Source of the DNA: Phocaeicola_A sp963643925
GTDB taxonomy: Bacteria; Bacteroidota; Bacteroidia; Bacteroidales; Bacteroidaceae
NCBI GenBank assembly: GCA_963643925.1
Contig: CAVINS010000003.1
Location: forward strand, 14,709 to 78,708
Reading direction: 5' to 3'
Length of the DNA stretch: 64,000 bases
The stretch's first letter is position 1, and each line of letters begins with the position of its first letter. The notes beneath the pieces were generated by a model. It was not told the DNA's origin and made no database searches. It saw only the letters and a list, made by a program, of their open reading frames with translations. Below are positions 48,179 to 58,100 of the stretch, piece after piece. The translations under genes were made by a program, and so were the position numbers.

Positions 48179-50116
48179 TCACTTCTTGAACAGATGCGGG
48201 ATGAACTCGTTGAGGCAACGTCGCCAGGTGAGCCACTCGTGGGCAGTGCCTTGCGAGGTGTATTGGTGCACGTCGATACCCAAGTCGCGCAAGCTCTTCA
48301 CCAACTGGTTGGTACCCATGTTCTCCTCGGTGCCACTGCCTAGGAAGAGGTAGTGTACGCGTTTGTTGAAGCTTTCGGCATCGCGGAATACACCATCGAA
48401 GGCGTCACGCACGTTCAGACCGAAGATGGCTCCACTGAACCCACCGATGTAGGAGAACTTGTCCAGGTTGGTGAGCGTGATGTCGAAAGTCTGTTTGCCA
48501 CCCCACGAGAGTCCTGCCATAGCGCGGTGTTCGCGGTCGGTATAGGTGCGGAAGGTCTTATCGATCATCGGTATCAGATCCTCTATCACCAGACGGCCGA
48601 ACGAGCTTCCATAGAGTTCGCGCTCGGCGTTCACATCCTTGCCTGGACGTGGGCGGAAGCCTACCTCTACATCACCGCTTTCCATCACCACAATCATCGG
48701 CACGCACTTGCCGGCGGCAATCTGATTGTCGAGGATGTTGTACATATAGCCCTGTGTGCTCCAACCTGTCTCGTCCTCGCCCATACCATGCTGCAGGTAG
48801 AGCACAGGGTAGCGCTTCTTGCTTTTTGTCTCGTAGTCGGCAGGGGTGTAGACCACGCAACGGCGGAACCGCTCCTGTGTGGTGGAGTAGTAGGTGATGG
48901 TGCGCACCTGTCCGTGCGGCACGTTCTGCGTGCGATAATAGTCGCCCTCCGGGCCTTCGGGCACCTCGATGCCACCGGCCATGCGGCTGCAACCGAAGTA
49001 AGTGGTCGTCATGGGGTCAATCACAGAGAATCCGTCAACGAGCAGGAAGTAGTAGTGGAATCCTACCACGAGCGGGTCGGTCTTCACGGTCCACCATCCG
49101 GTCACGTCTTTGTTCATGTCGTACCTCTTGCTGCAGATATCCACCTGCAGGCGCTTCACCTGAGGCGCAAAGATGCGGAAGTAGGCGCGGTTGTCGCTGT
49201 CCAGGCGAGGAAACTCACACCCGTGCATGTTGCTGCTGGCAGGAGCTGTGGACTTCAGCACATCCTCCATGGTGGGGAGATTCTTGCCCATCAACTTCAG
49301 CATCTGCCCGGCATAGCGGCGGCCCAGTATGCGGTAGCCTGCCGCGTCGAAATGCAGATGGTCGGCTGCGCAACTCAGTCCCTCGGACGTAGCCACGGCA
49401 CAGTTCTTTATCACCTGTGGCAGTGTGTCGATGATGGGGTTCATGCTGGCGCACTGGCCTTGATGGTCGGCATGCACCACTTCGCCGGCTACGAGCGACA
49501 CTTCTTCGGCTTTCAGATTGAGGTCGTTCAGCAAGCGTTCGTACACGTTCTTCACCTTCTCTGGCCAATCCTTTTCGCCGGTGTTCGACTCACCTTGGTG
49601 CAGCAGTATGCCCTTTATCACACCATCCTTTTGGGCGATGCGAGCGGTCTCCACCAACCGTTGGTAGGGGTCGTTGTCGTAGTTCTTCAGCATTCCTACC
49701 ATCCAGTCTGGGGCGGTCTTGACGTATGCCTCGCGTGCATCCTTCTGGTAAAGCTCGATGCGGCAGCCGCCGATTGCCACGTGGATGATGCCCACCTTCA
49801 CATCAGCCGGGAGGTTCTCCACCATCGTGCGGCCGAAATAGTCAGCCGGTGTAAGTCCTGTGTTGGGGCGGCAGAGTGGGGCGCGTGCGGGGTACCATTT
49901 CCCGTGGGTGCGGCCCAGTGCGGGGTTGTCTACTACGGGCATCGTCAGGAAGCGGTCCACGGTCACGGTGTCTTGTGGCTCAAATGGAGCGTTACCTTCC
50001 ATGTTCGACTGGCCCAAGCATAGGTAAATGTAGAAGTTAGGGTCTTGTGCATAACTTCGTGTCCCTGTCAGACAGAGCACTGTCAGTAACAGGCAGGAGA
50101 GTAATGTCTTCTTCAT
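48179..50116 (-). CDS. Two-domain carbohydrate esterase: CE6-like acetylesterase plus CE1-like (feruloyl) esterase
   Basis: 645 residues with a signal peptide (ending near TGTRSYAQ). N-terminal SGNH/CE6-type domain (about 25-280): nucleophile Ser37 in LGQSNMEG, the LLHQGESNTG block and ADHLHFDAAGY with the Asp/His pair. A beta-sandwich linker (about 300-400, YFRIFAPQVKRLQVDICSKR) leads to an alpha/beta-hydrolase CE1-like domain (about 405-645) with nucleophile Ser537 in AGLSWGGKQT and His626 in GTAHEWLTW. The first domain should remove acetyl groups and the second feruloyl or acetyl groups from xylan. Last gene of the operon, 18 bp after the GH43-GH8 gene. Confidence 0.88.
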   Translation of the reverse strand: MKKTLLSCLLLTVLCLTGTRSYAQDPNFYIYLCLGQSNMEGNAPFEPQDTVTVDRFLTMPVVDNPALGRTHGKWYPARAPLCRPNTGLTPADYFGRTMVENLPADVKVGIIHVAIGGCRIELYQKDAREAYVKTAPDWMVGMLKNYDNDPYQRLVETARIAQKDGVIKGILLHQGESNTGEKDWPEKVKNVYERLLNDLNLKAEEVSLVAGEVVHADHQGQCASMNPIIDTLPQVIKNCAVATSEGLSCAADHLHFDAAGYRILGRRYAGQMLKLMGKNLPTMEDVLKSTAPASSNMHGCEFPRLDSDNRAYFRIFAPQVKRLQVDICSKRYDMNKDVTGWWTVKTDPLVVGFHYYFLLVDGFSVIDPMTTTYFGCSRMAGGIEVPEGPEGDYYRTQNVPHGQVRTITYYSTTQERFRRCVVYTPADYETKSKKRYPVLYLQHGMGEDETGWSTQGYMYNILDNQIAAGKCVPMIVVMESGDVEVGFRPRPGKDVNAERELYGSSFGRLVIEDLIPMIDKTFRTYTDREHRAMAGLSWGGKQTFDITLTNLDKFSYIGGFSGAIFGLNVRDAFDGVFRDAESFNKRVHYLFLGSGTEENMGTNQLVKSLRDLGIDVHQYTSQGTAHEWLTWRRCLNEFIPHLFKK

Positions 50117-50134
50117 AAAATCTTGGTTATTTGG

Positions 50135-52684
50135 TTAAAATTGATGTCTGTCCATTGGTTGTAGGGGTGTCTCTTCCCGCTCGGGGAAGATAATCCGATA
50201 GTTGCCGCTTAGGTGCATGAAGGCGAACAGCCGGAGCAATCCGTCGTAGTAGGCATCGAAATATCCGTCGTCGTAGGGCACATGCTGTGCGTTCCATAGT
50301 CGGTCCACAAATTCACGACACTTGCAGTGCGTAGTTGTCAGTGAAACGGCAGCTGCCGTCGCCACCAATCCCAGTGAGTGGCGCAATTGGCGGTACTCAC
50401 CAGCTTCTAGCACCTGCTCCACCTGTGTTCCGTCCACGTTGTATTGGTCCACGAAGGTGTCTATCCCTTGACTATAGAGGAAGTCCTGTATCCGGTTGCC
50501 ATACTGCTGTTGCCACGCAGCGTCCGCACAGGCCCACGAGTAGTCGAGGGCGATGTTCATCGGCACGCGCCACGAGTCGAACCGGAAGGTGTTCCCGATG
50601 ATGAACCGGCCGTCCATCAGGGTGCCGTCATAGTTGCTATAGTCGGGTGTGAGTCCCGTGACCGGGTGCACACAGCGGTGCAGGTAGTCGCGACTGCGTT
50701 GGGCGCATTCCCGCCAAAAGGCAGAGCGTCCGTCACCAGCCCATCGAGCCCAAACCTCGTAAAATGCGGGCACATGGTACGAGGGGTCGGTATAGCGGCC
50801 ACCCCAGTTGTCAGGAGTGAAGGTGATGAGTTTCTGTTCGATGTTGATGAAGGGTGCTACGCGATCCATACCGGTCTTCTGCATCGAGCAGTCGAGGATG
50901 TTCTGTGCCTCTGCCCGGTAGTCGATGCCCGTGTCGTTACCCCATCGGTTGGAAGCGAAGATGAGAGCGGTCACGTAGTAGAGCTCGCCGTCCGAAGCCG
51001 GCCCTTGTGAGTTGCGTGTGCCGTCCGTCTTGCAGCTCCAGGCGAAATACCCTTTCAGAGGTCCGGAGTCGTGTTGCATGTATCGTTTGCCCCATCGCCA
51101 CAAGCGGTCGAAGATATCCTTGCGGTCGAACTGTACGGCAATCATCATGCCGTAGGACATTCCCTCGGTGCGCACGTCGTGGTTCTTGATGTCAGAGATG
51201 TATGCCATGGAGTCGCCCACTTCGAAATATACTTTATTGGGTCCATAGAACACTCCATCGAACACCTCTTTCAGTTTGGCATCAATGTCCGCTTGTTTGT
51301 ATCCCATCTCTGCGAACAGGTTGCGATATTCGCGGGTCTCGAAGGCTCCCTGTTTCCATGGAATGTAATCGAAGCCTATCCAGTCCACCTCCACCGACTG
51401 GCCTTTGCGCAGAGTGATGGACAGATCCGTCACTCCCAGCGGGGCGGCTTTCAGTGTTACGCTGTGCTCTGTCCACTCTTTGTTGGCGGGTAGTGATACG
51501 GTGGCTATCGGTTTGTTGTCGGTACTCACTTGCAGGATTCCTCTCGAGGCGGAGCGGTAGCGGAATGTCAGCCTACCGGCCTGTTCGGTGCCGAAGTCCA
51601 CCCGGTTGTAGCGTAGCCATGCGCCCTTCTTGTGGAAGTCAGCTTTCCATCCGTTGAACTTGTTGTCCGTGTCCAGAAAGTCGATGGCCACGCCCGTTGT
51701 GTCTATCTGGCTATATCGGTCCACCTGTATCCGTGAGCGTGCATCGGTGATGCCCACGCCTCGCAGGGTGGGGATGACCTTGCGTATAGTCCCGTCCTCG
51801 TTGAAGAAGAGCGAGTCTATCCGTGTCGAACGGTTCTTGTCAAACTCCGGCGAATAGTCGTTGTGGTGGTAGAACAGGTACCATTGGTCATGGTAGGAGA
51901 TAATCGAGTGGTGGTTGGTCCAGCATTTTGTGGGGGACTCGTCCATGATGGTTCCTTGGAACGTGAACGGTCCCATCGGACTCTTGCTGGTGGCGTATGC
52001 CAGCGTCTCCGTATCCTTGCGCACCCAAGGGAACGTGTAGTAATAGATACCGTCCCGTTCGAACACGAAAGGTCCTTCCTTGAATCCCTCGGGAAGTCCC
52101 TGCACGGATGTTGGCTCGGAAGCGAGGGCCGTCATGCTGTCGTCCAGTTTCGCCACCCACATGCCGCTACCGGCCCAGTAGATGTAGCTCTGTCCGTCCT
52201 TGTCGGTGAGCACGCACGGGTCGATGCCATTCAAACCCTCAATGGACTGTCGCATAGGAAAGAAGGGGCCATCCGGTCGGTCGGCCACGGCTACGCCCAC
52301 ACCAAATCCTTTTCCACCGCGCGGTGATGCGGGGAAGAAGAAGTAGTATCGTCCGTTCATCTCGACGCAGTCGGGTGCCCACATGGCGTAGGAATTGGGC
52401 TCCACCCATGGAACTCGGTTTTGCTCTATGATGACTCCGTGGTCCTTCCAATCTGTCAGATTGTCCGATGAGAAGACGTGGTAGTCGCCCATGCAAAACC
52501 AGTTTTTAAGCCGGTCGATAGGGCTGGGTATGTCATGCGATGGGTACAGATAGACTTTCCCCTCGAACACCTTTGCCGTGGGGTCTGCCGTGAACTGGTC
52601 GTGGATGATGGGGTTCTGTCCCAGCACAGGCAGTTGTGCCAAGGACAGGAGTCCCCACAGCGTTAGAATCTTTGTTGTCTTCAT
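50135..52684 (-). CDS. Trimodular xylanolytic enzyme GH43-CBM6-like-GH8
   Basis: 849 residues with a signal peptide (about 1-22). Five-bladed GH43 domain (about 25-330): catalytic acids Asp34 (QFTADPTA), Asp155 (NGIDPCVL) and Glu203 (FKEGPFVF), so likely beta-xylosidase or arabinofuranosidase. A beta-sandwich of CBM6 type follows (about 335-455, VEVDWIGFDYIPW). The GH8 domain (about 460-849) has Glu507 (TEGMSYGM) and Asp565 (SDGELYYV) and resembles reducing-end xylose-releasing exo-oligoxylanase. One polypeptide could thus trim both ends of xylo-oligosaccharides. It is 20 bp after aguA. Confidence 0.9.
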   Translation of the reverse strand: MKTTKILTLWGLLSLAQLPVLGQNPIIHDQFTADPTAKVFEGKVYLYPSHDIPSPIDRLKNWFCMGDYHVFSSDNLTDWKDHGVIIEQNRVPWVEPNSYAMWAPDCVEMNGRYYFFFPASPRGGKGFGVGVAVADRPDGPFFPMRQSIEGLNGIDPCVLTDKDGQSYIYWAGSGMWVAKLDDSMTALASEPTSVQGLPEGFKEGPFVFERDGIYYYTFPWVRKDTETLAYATSKSPMGPFTFQGTIMDESPTKCWTNHHSIISYHDQWYLFYHHNDYSPEFDKNRSTRIDSLFFNEDGTIRKVIPTLRGVGITDARSRIQVDRYSQIDTTGVAIDFLDTDNKFNGWKADFHKKGAWLRYNRVDFGTEQAGRLTFRYRSASRGILQVSTDNKPIATVSLPANKEWTEHSVTLKAAPLGVTDLSITLRKGQSVEVDWIGFDYIPWKQGAFETREYRNLFAEMGYKQADIDAKLKEVFDGVFYGPNKVYFEVGDSMAYISDIKNHDVRTEGMSYGMMIAVQFDRKDIFDRLWRWGKRYMQHDSGPLKGYFAWSCKTDGTRNSQGPASDGELYYVTALIFASNRWGNDTGIDYRAEAQNILDCSMQKTGMDRVAPFINIEQKLITFTPDNWGGRYTDPSYHVPAFYEVWARWAGDGRSAFWRECAQRSRDYLHRCVHPVTGLTPDYSNYDGTLMDGRFIIGNTFRFDSWRVPMNIALDYSWACADAAWQQQYGNRIQDFLYSQGIDTFVDQYNVDGTQVEQVLEAGEYRQLRHSLGLVATAAAVSLTTTHCKCREFVDRLWNAQHVPYDDGYFDAYYDGLLRLFAFMHLSGNYRIIFPEREETPLQPMDRHQF

Positions 52685-52704
52685 AGCGTAGAGTTATAGG
52701 GTAT

Positions 52705-54813
52705 CTATCGATAGCGGTTGAGCAGACTGTCCGAAGGACACTCGTGGTTGGTGATGGGCAGCGCTATTTGCTGCAACTGTTCCAGTGAGTGTATAGGTCG
52801 GTCGATCTCTGCGGGTATGTTCATGCCAGCGTATTGCTGGAAGTAGAGCAGGCAGGCATCCTTCCACCAAATGGCGTCGCGCAACTGGATGCGCAGACGC
52901 GACTGTACGTCCTGAAAACGGGAACTGTCCACAAACGGCTCTGCCTGGTCCCATACCTTTTGGAACTGGCGAACCTGACGCACGCCTTGGTCATAGTGGC
53001 GGCAGAGGTTCTCCCACAGCGTGCGCCCATCGTTCATGCGGTGAGTCCAGGGGAGGTGGTGAAACCATAGCAGATATTTCTCGGGGCAGGTCGCAGGGTC
53101 GTCGTAGCTGAGGCGGAGCGAGTCGGGGTACTGTGCCACGGCATCGCTGCCTGTGTGGCTACGGTTGAACCCGATGCCACTCTTGTCCGCCTTGTGGTAA
53201 TAGCGTGGCATCCAGTCCTCACGCGCTCCGGGCACGTCGCACCAAGGCTCGGGCCCGTAGTGGTGCCCCCAGGCGAAGATGTGGTGCAGACCGAGCGGCA
53301 TCATGTAGTCCACCACTGCCTCGTGGCTGTCCATCATCATCTGCCGGACGGGTGTCACAAACTCCTCTGTGGTGCTGAAGGTCTGCTTCAGCCATTCATC
53401 GGCAATGGTGTCGGCCGAGAGGGTAGGGTCCCAAGCCAGTCGTCCGAAGGCATACCAGTTAGCTTGGGCAAAGGTGTGGCCGCACCAGTTGGCTGTGTTT
53501 CCGATGTTGGACACTCCGGCAATGGCTTTAATCGTGGCTGGTGGCACTAGGGAGAAGAACTCCTTCCACATCGGAGCCAGATAGACTAGGTGGTTGGCGT
53601 GACCCATATACTCTTGCGTAATCTGAAACTCAGCCATCATGGGTGTCTGCTTCAGAGCGGTGAAGAGTGGGCTGTAAGGCTCCCGGGGCTGGAAGTCCAC
53701 GGGCCCGTTCTTCACTTGTATGATGACGTTCTGTTGGAATTGTCCATCAAGTGGCACAAACTCTTGGTAGGCTTGCTTAGCCCGGTCGGCGTCCGACGGG
53801 CTATAGACGAATGCCCGCCACATGACGATGCCTCCGTAAGGCTTCAGGGCATCGGCCAGCACGTTTGCCCCTTCGGCATGTGTCCGTCCGTAGTCGCACG
53901 GACCTGGTTGTCCCTCGCTGTTGGCTTTCACCAGAAAACCACCGAAGTCAGGGATTAGTTGATAGATTTCATGCACCTTCTCCTTCCACCAACGGACAAC
54001 GGCCTTGTCCAGCGGGTCGGCCGTAGCCAGTCCGCCCAGTTGCATGGGCGAGGCGAAGTTCACGGACAGATAGGTGCGTATGCCATACGGACGGAAGATG
54101 TCCGCCAGCGCCTTCACCTTCAGTAGGTATTCGGTGGAGAGCATCTGGGGCGAAGCGTTCACGTTGTTGAGTACGGTGCCGTTGATGCCGATGGAGGCAT
54201 TGGCGCGTGCGTAGGCTATGTAGCGCTCTGTGGTAGCAGGCAGTGTGGCCCAGTCCCACAGCGATTGTCCGGCATAGCCGCGCTCGACGGTACGATTCAG
54301 ATTGTCCCAATGGTTGAGGATGCGCAGCGTGTAGGCGGGATTCTCGATGACTGGGCGTATCGCTTCGCCACTTGCCTGCAGGCGTAGCAGATGGTACGCA
54401 CCATAGAGCAGTCCCGTCTCGGTAGGCGAGGATAGCAGTATGCCGTTCTCATTGCACAGAATCTTGAATCCATCGGGGTTGAGCCCTCTCTCTTTGTGGA
54501 GGGTAAGCGTGACGGGGAGTCCGCGCCAAGACTGGCGCAACTCGTCCGTAGCAAGGGTAGCTGTGGTTGTAGGGTGACGTAGCGACAGCGTGACAGTGGC
54601 ATCTGCTCCTGTGCCTTGGCGTAGCCAAAGACGGCTGCCGTCTTCCGCGGACGGTTGTTTCTCTTCAGTGGGAAGAGCGCTTTCCGTAGTGTTGGTCGTT
54701 GAGTAGTCGGGCAACTTTGTCTTTGCTCCCGCCGTCACGGCGCCGCAAAGACAAAGTATAACTGTCCAACCTAACAATTTACTAACCTTAATATAAATAT
54801 AATCACTAAACAT
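52705..54813 (-). CDS. aguA: GH67 xylan alpha-1,2-glucuronidase
   Basis: Removes (4-O-methyl-)glucuronic acid from the end of xylo-oligosaccharides. 702 residues with an N-terminal leader (KLLGWTVILCLCGAVTAG). GH67 hallmarks are complete: VKANSEGQPGPCDYGR (acid Glu300), GPVDFQPREPYSP (Asp373) and AEFQITQEYMG (Glu395). The protein is first in the operon aguA-GH43/GH8-esterase, which has a -7 box at 54921-54928 without a -33, a form expected for activator-dependent promoters. Confidence 0.94.
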   Translation of the reverse strand: MFSDYIYIKVSKLLGWTVILCLCGAVTAGAKTKLPDYSTTNTTESALPTEEKQPSAEDGSRLWLRQGTGADATVTLSLRHPTTTATLATDELRQSWRGLPVTLTLHKERGLNPDGFKILCNENGILLSSPTETGLLYGAYHLLRLQASGEAIRPVIENPAYTLRILNHWDNLNRTVERGYAGQSLWDWATLPATTERYIAYARANASIGINGTVLNNVNASPQMLSTEYLLKVKALADIFRPYGIRTYLSVNFASPMQLGGLATADPLDKAVVRWWKEKVHEIYQLIPDFGGFLVKANSEGQPGPCDYGRTHAEGANVLADALKPYGGIVMWRAFVYSPSDADRAKQAYQEFVPLDGQFQQNVIIQVKNGPVDFQPREPYSPLFTALKQTPMMAEFQITQEYMGHANHLVYLAPMWKEFFSLVPPATIKAIAGVSNIGNTANWCGHTFAQANWYAFGRLAWDPTLSADTIADEWLKQTFSTTEEFVTPVRQMMMDSHEAVVDYMMPLGLHHIFAWGHHYGPEPWCDVPGAREDWMPRYYHKADKSGIGFNRSHTGSDAVAQYPDSLRLSYDDPATCPEKYLLWFHHLPWTHRMNDGRTLWENLCRHYDQGVRQVRQFQKVWDQAEPFVDSSRFQDVQSRLRIQLRDAIWWKDACLLYFQQYAGMNIPAEIDRPIHSLEQLQQIALPITNHECPSDSLLNRYR

Positions 54814-54920
54814 GTTTCTTGTGTTTTTGACGTTGGTATTGCAACTCCGGAGAATGCGACACCGATGATAGTCCTGGGAAAAGTCGGGTCACGGTGTTGC
54901 ACGTCCGGAATCTCTGTTTG

Positions 54921-54928
54921 CAAAGGTA
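54921..54928 (-). promoter_or_regulatory. -7 box of the xylan operon (activator-type promoter)
   Basis: TACCTTTG on the minus strand matches TAnnTTTG. No TTTG lies 19-21 bp upstream, which fits control by the divergent HTCS. The predicted 5' leader is about 100 nt. Confidence 0.6.
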
Positions 54929-54933
54929 GTGTA

Positions 54934-54965
54934 CATCCTTGTGGATGCGTCTGAAATATGTTTCA
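54934..54965. promoter_or_regulatory. Candidate HTCS operator: two short inverted repeats
   Basis: CATCC-TTGT-GGATG (54934-54947) and TGAAA-TATG-TTTCA (54952-54965) lie directly upstream of the -7 box in the divergent gap between aguA and the HTCS gene, where an activator would bind. The identity of the site is inferred from position only. Confidence 0.4.
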
Positions 54966-55063
54966 TAAAATGGCAGAATATGGTCATGGCTCCGCCGGAA
55001 TGATACATAAGCTTGTGTAAATCGTACAATGCATTTGTTTGTGTGGATTTTGCCTGTGTTTTC

Positions 55064-55094
55064 TTGCTGATGGATGGATATTTTACTACTTTTG
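55064..55094 (+). promoter_or_regulatory. Promoter of the HTCS gene
   Basis: -33 TTG (55064-55066), 20-bp spacer, -7 TACTTTTG (55087-55094); start codon at 55127. Confidence 0.7.
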
Positions 55095-55126
55095 CTTCCA
55101 CTTCCTTATACTGTGACGATAAGATT

Positions 55127-58100
55127 ATGAAGACACGTATTCAAGAAATCTATAATGGTTTCACCGCACTGTTGATGGTGTTGCTCATGCCTTGGCAGAG
55201 CCTCGTGGCTCAGTCCGGGGAGTTTTACTCTACCGAAGACGGACTCTCCAGTAGTCTGATTACCCAGATGTGTCAGGATAGCCGCGGGTTCATCTGGGCT
55301 GCCACAGAGTATGGACTGAACCGCTTCGATGGCCAGACCTTCAACGACTACCGCTGCATTGTTGGCGATTCTACCTCTTTAATAAATGATTATGTGCGCG
55401 CTGTCTACACGTACAGCAAGGGGCATGTGCTGATAGGTTGCATCAATGGACTGATGGTCTACAACGAGCGGACCAACCATTTCCGCGAGGTGCCGATGGT
55501 GCGTGCCGGACGTAGGGTGTATGCCCACGTATCCTCCTTCCAGGAAACACCGGAGGGAGAGGTGTGGATGAGCACTAGCGGACACGGATTGTTCCGCATG
55601 GACAGCACCATGACCTGTGCCCTGTCGGTAGACGACCTGCTGGACCAGACAGGTTGCACTTTCCTCTCCAACTTCCTTATCGATAGTCGGGGTATCTTGT
55701 GGCTAGGAACTGATGGCAACGGACTGGCCCGTTACGACTTTACTACCAAAAAGCTATCCAAGGTGGAGTTTCCCGTGTCGGCCAGTGTCATCACCTCGCT
55801 TCACGAGGATGCCTCCGGCAATGTCTTTGCAGGAGAAATCAAACAAGGACTGTTCCGCTATGACGAGAAGGTGGACCGCATGGTATCCGTGCTTTCCGAG
55901 TCGGGTCGCTCTGCCTTTACCGTCTCCTGTATGGCTGTGGTGGATGGACGCCTGTGGGTAGGTACGGACGGCGAGGGCATCAAGGTGTACAACACAAAGA
56001 CGGGCAAACTGGCCGACCACAATGTGAACGCCTCGCCTGTGAACCTCTCCCGAGCTAAGGTACATACCATCCTGGAAGATCGCGATGGGAATGTCTGGAT
56101 AGGTCTGTTCCAGAAAGGCATCGTGTTGCTGAAGAAACAACAGAACCCCTTCGAATACTACGGTTGCCAGTCGAGCTACTACAACCCCATCGGCGATGGA
56201 TGCGTGATGGCGGTCTATGTGGACAAGTCCGGCCATCTGTGGGTGGGGGCCGACAACGAAGGACTCTACGAACTCGACGCTACCGGTAAGCGGTTGCATC
56301 ACTACTGCGCTAGTGCACAGAACCCCTTGTTTCCCAATACTGTCCTCTGTGTTCACGAGGATGCTGACGGCACTCTCTGGCTGGGTACCTACGGACAGGG
56401 CGTGGGGCGGCTCAACCGACGGACCGGCAGCTACGAGCACTTTACTGCCATCAAAGGAACTGTGGTGTACGATGTTGCCGAGGATCTCGACCACCAGGTC
56501 TATTTTGCTGTCTTCGGGTCGGGATTCTGCCGTTACGACCCGAAGACGGGGCAGGTGGAACACTATGAATCGTCCAAGGACGAGAGCGGAGATACCGACC
56601 GTAACGAACTGCCGAATGACTGGATACACAAACTGTTCTGCGACAGCGAGGGAAAGATATGGATGGGCCATTACAAAGGCGTGAGCTGTTTTGACCCAAA
56701 GGCCCACAACTTCCTCGCCTATAAGGGTACCAACCTGCTGGTATCCGGCTGTGTGGGCTATGCCTTTGCCGAGGACCACAACGGAAACATCTGGATGGGT
56801 ACCAACGACGGGCTCTACTACTTCAACAAACTCTCTGGTGAAGTACGGCGCTACGGGATGGACGAAGGACTGCCCAGCAACGTCATCTGTGGTGTGGCCG
56901 AGGACGGAAAGAACAGTATATGGGTGAGTACCTATAAGGGTGTGAGCTACTACGACAAGAATAAGCAGGCCGTGGTGAATTTCTCCTCCAACAACGGATT
57001 GCAAGGCAATGAGTTTACCCATGGTGCCTATTACACCGATGCCTCGGGCAAGATTTATTTCGGAGGCATCAATGGTGTGACGGCTTTCAATCCCGACTGG
57101 ATAACGATTCCCTTCACACCGCTGTCAGTCTACGTCACCGCCTTCTACATTTATAATAATAAGATAAACTCAGGAACCCTCTCGGGCGGATTGCCCGTGG
57201 TGGATGGGGCTATCATGGATGCCAAGGAGTTTCGTCTCGCCTACAAGGACAACTCCTTCAGTCTTGCTTTCTCCACACTGCAGTATAACAACCCCGGACA
57301 GATCTGCTACCAATACCGCATAGAGGAACTGGGCGAGAAGTGGACCACCACCGAGCCCGGTACCAACCGTGTTTCCTACAACAATCTCTCCCCCGGAACC
57401 TACACCTTCCAGGTGCGGGCTTCCAACTATGGCCAACTATCCGATGTGCGGAGCGTACGTATCGTCATTGCCTCTCCTTGGTACGCCACTTGGTGGGCGT
57501 TCTGCATCTACGCCGCCCTGTTGGCCCTGCTGGCATTTACCGTGGTGGGTTATGTGCTGACGCACATCCGCCATCGCCGCGAGATACAGCTGCGCGAACA
57601 CAAGGAACAACTGAACGAAGCCAAACTGCAGTTCTTCATCAATATCTCACACGAGATACGTACCCCGATGACGCTTATTATCAACCCATTGGAGAAGCTC
57701 CTTGCTAATGAGGGTGAGACAGACCGGCGCAAGATCTACCTGATGATCTACCGCAACGCGCAACGCATCTTACGACTGATAAACCAGCTGATGGACATCC
57801 GTAAGTTGGACAAGGGGCAGATGTTCATGAAGTTTCGCCAGACCGACATGGTAGGCTTCATCGCCAATGTGATGCAACCCTTCGAGGCTGTGGCACAGAA
57901 GAAACAGATACGGTTCGAGTTCGATCATGCCATGCCTAGGCTTGACGTCTGGGTGGATATGAACAACTTCGACAAGGTGCTGATGAATGTTCTCTCCAAT
58001 GCTTTCAAGTTCACTCCTAACGAGGGAGAGATTATCGTCAGTCTTACCACCGGTAGGGACGAGTCGCGCCGCGATGCCCTACACGACTACTTCGAGATTG

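Noticed and set aside
48353..50023. Open frame of 556 codons on the plus strand
   Set aside because: It is antisense to the esterase gene, which has clear catalytic motifs; the product has no recognisable domain and the frame is a by-product of high-GC codon use.
55754..57022. Open frame of 422 codons on the minus strand
   Set aside because: Antisense to the sensor domain of the HTCS; the periodic look comes from the propeller repeats of the real gene.
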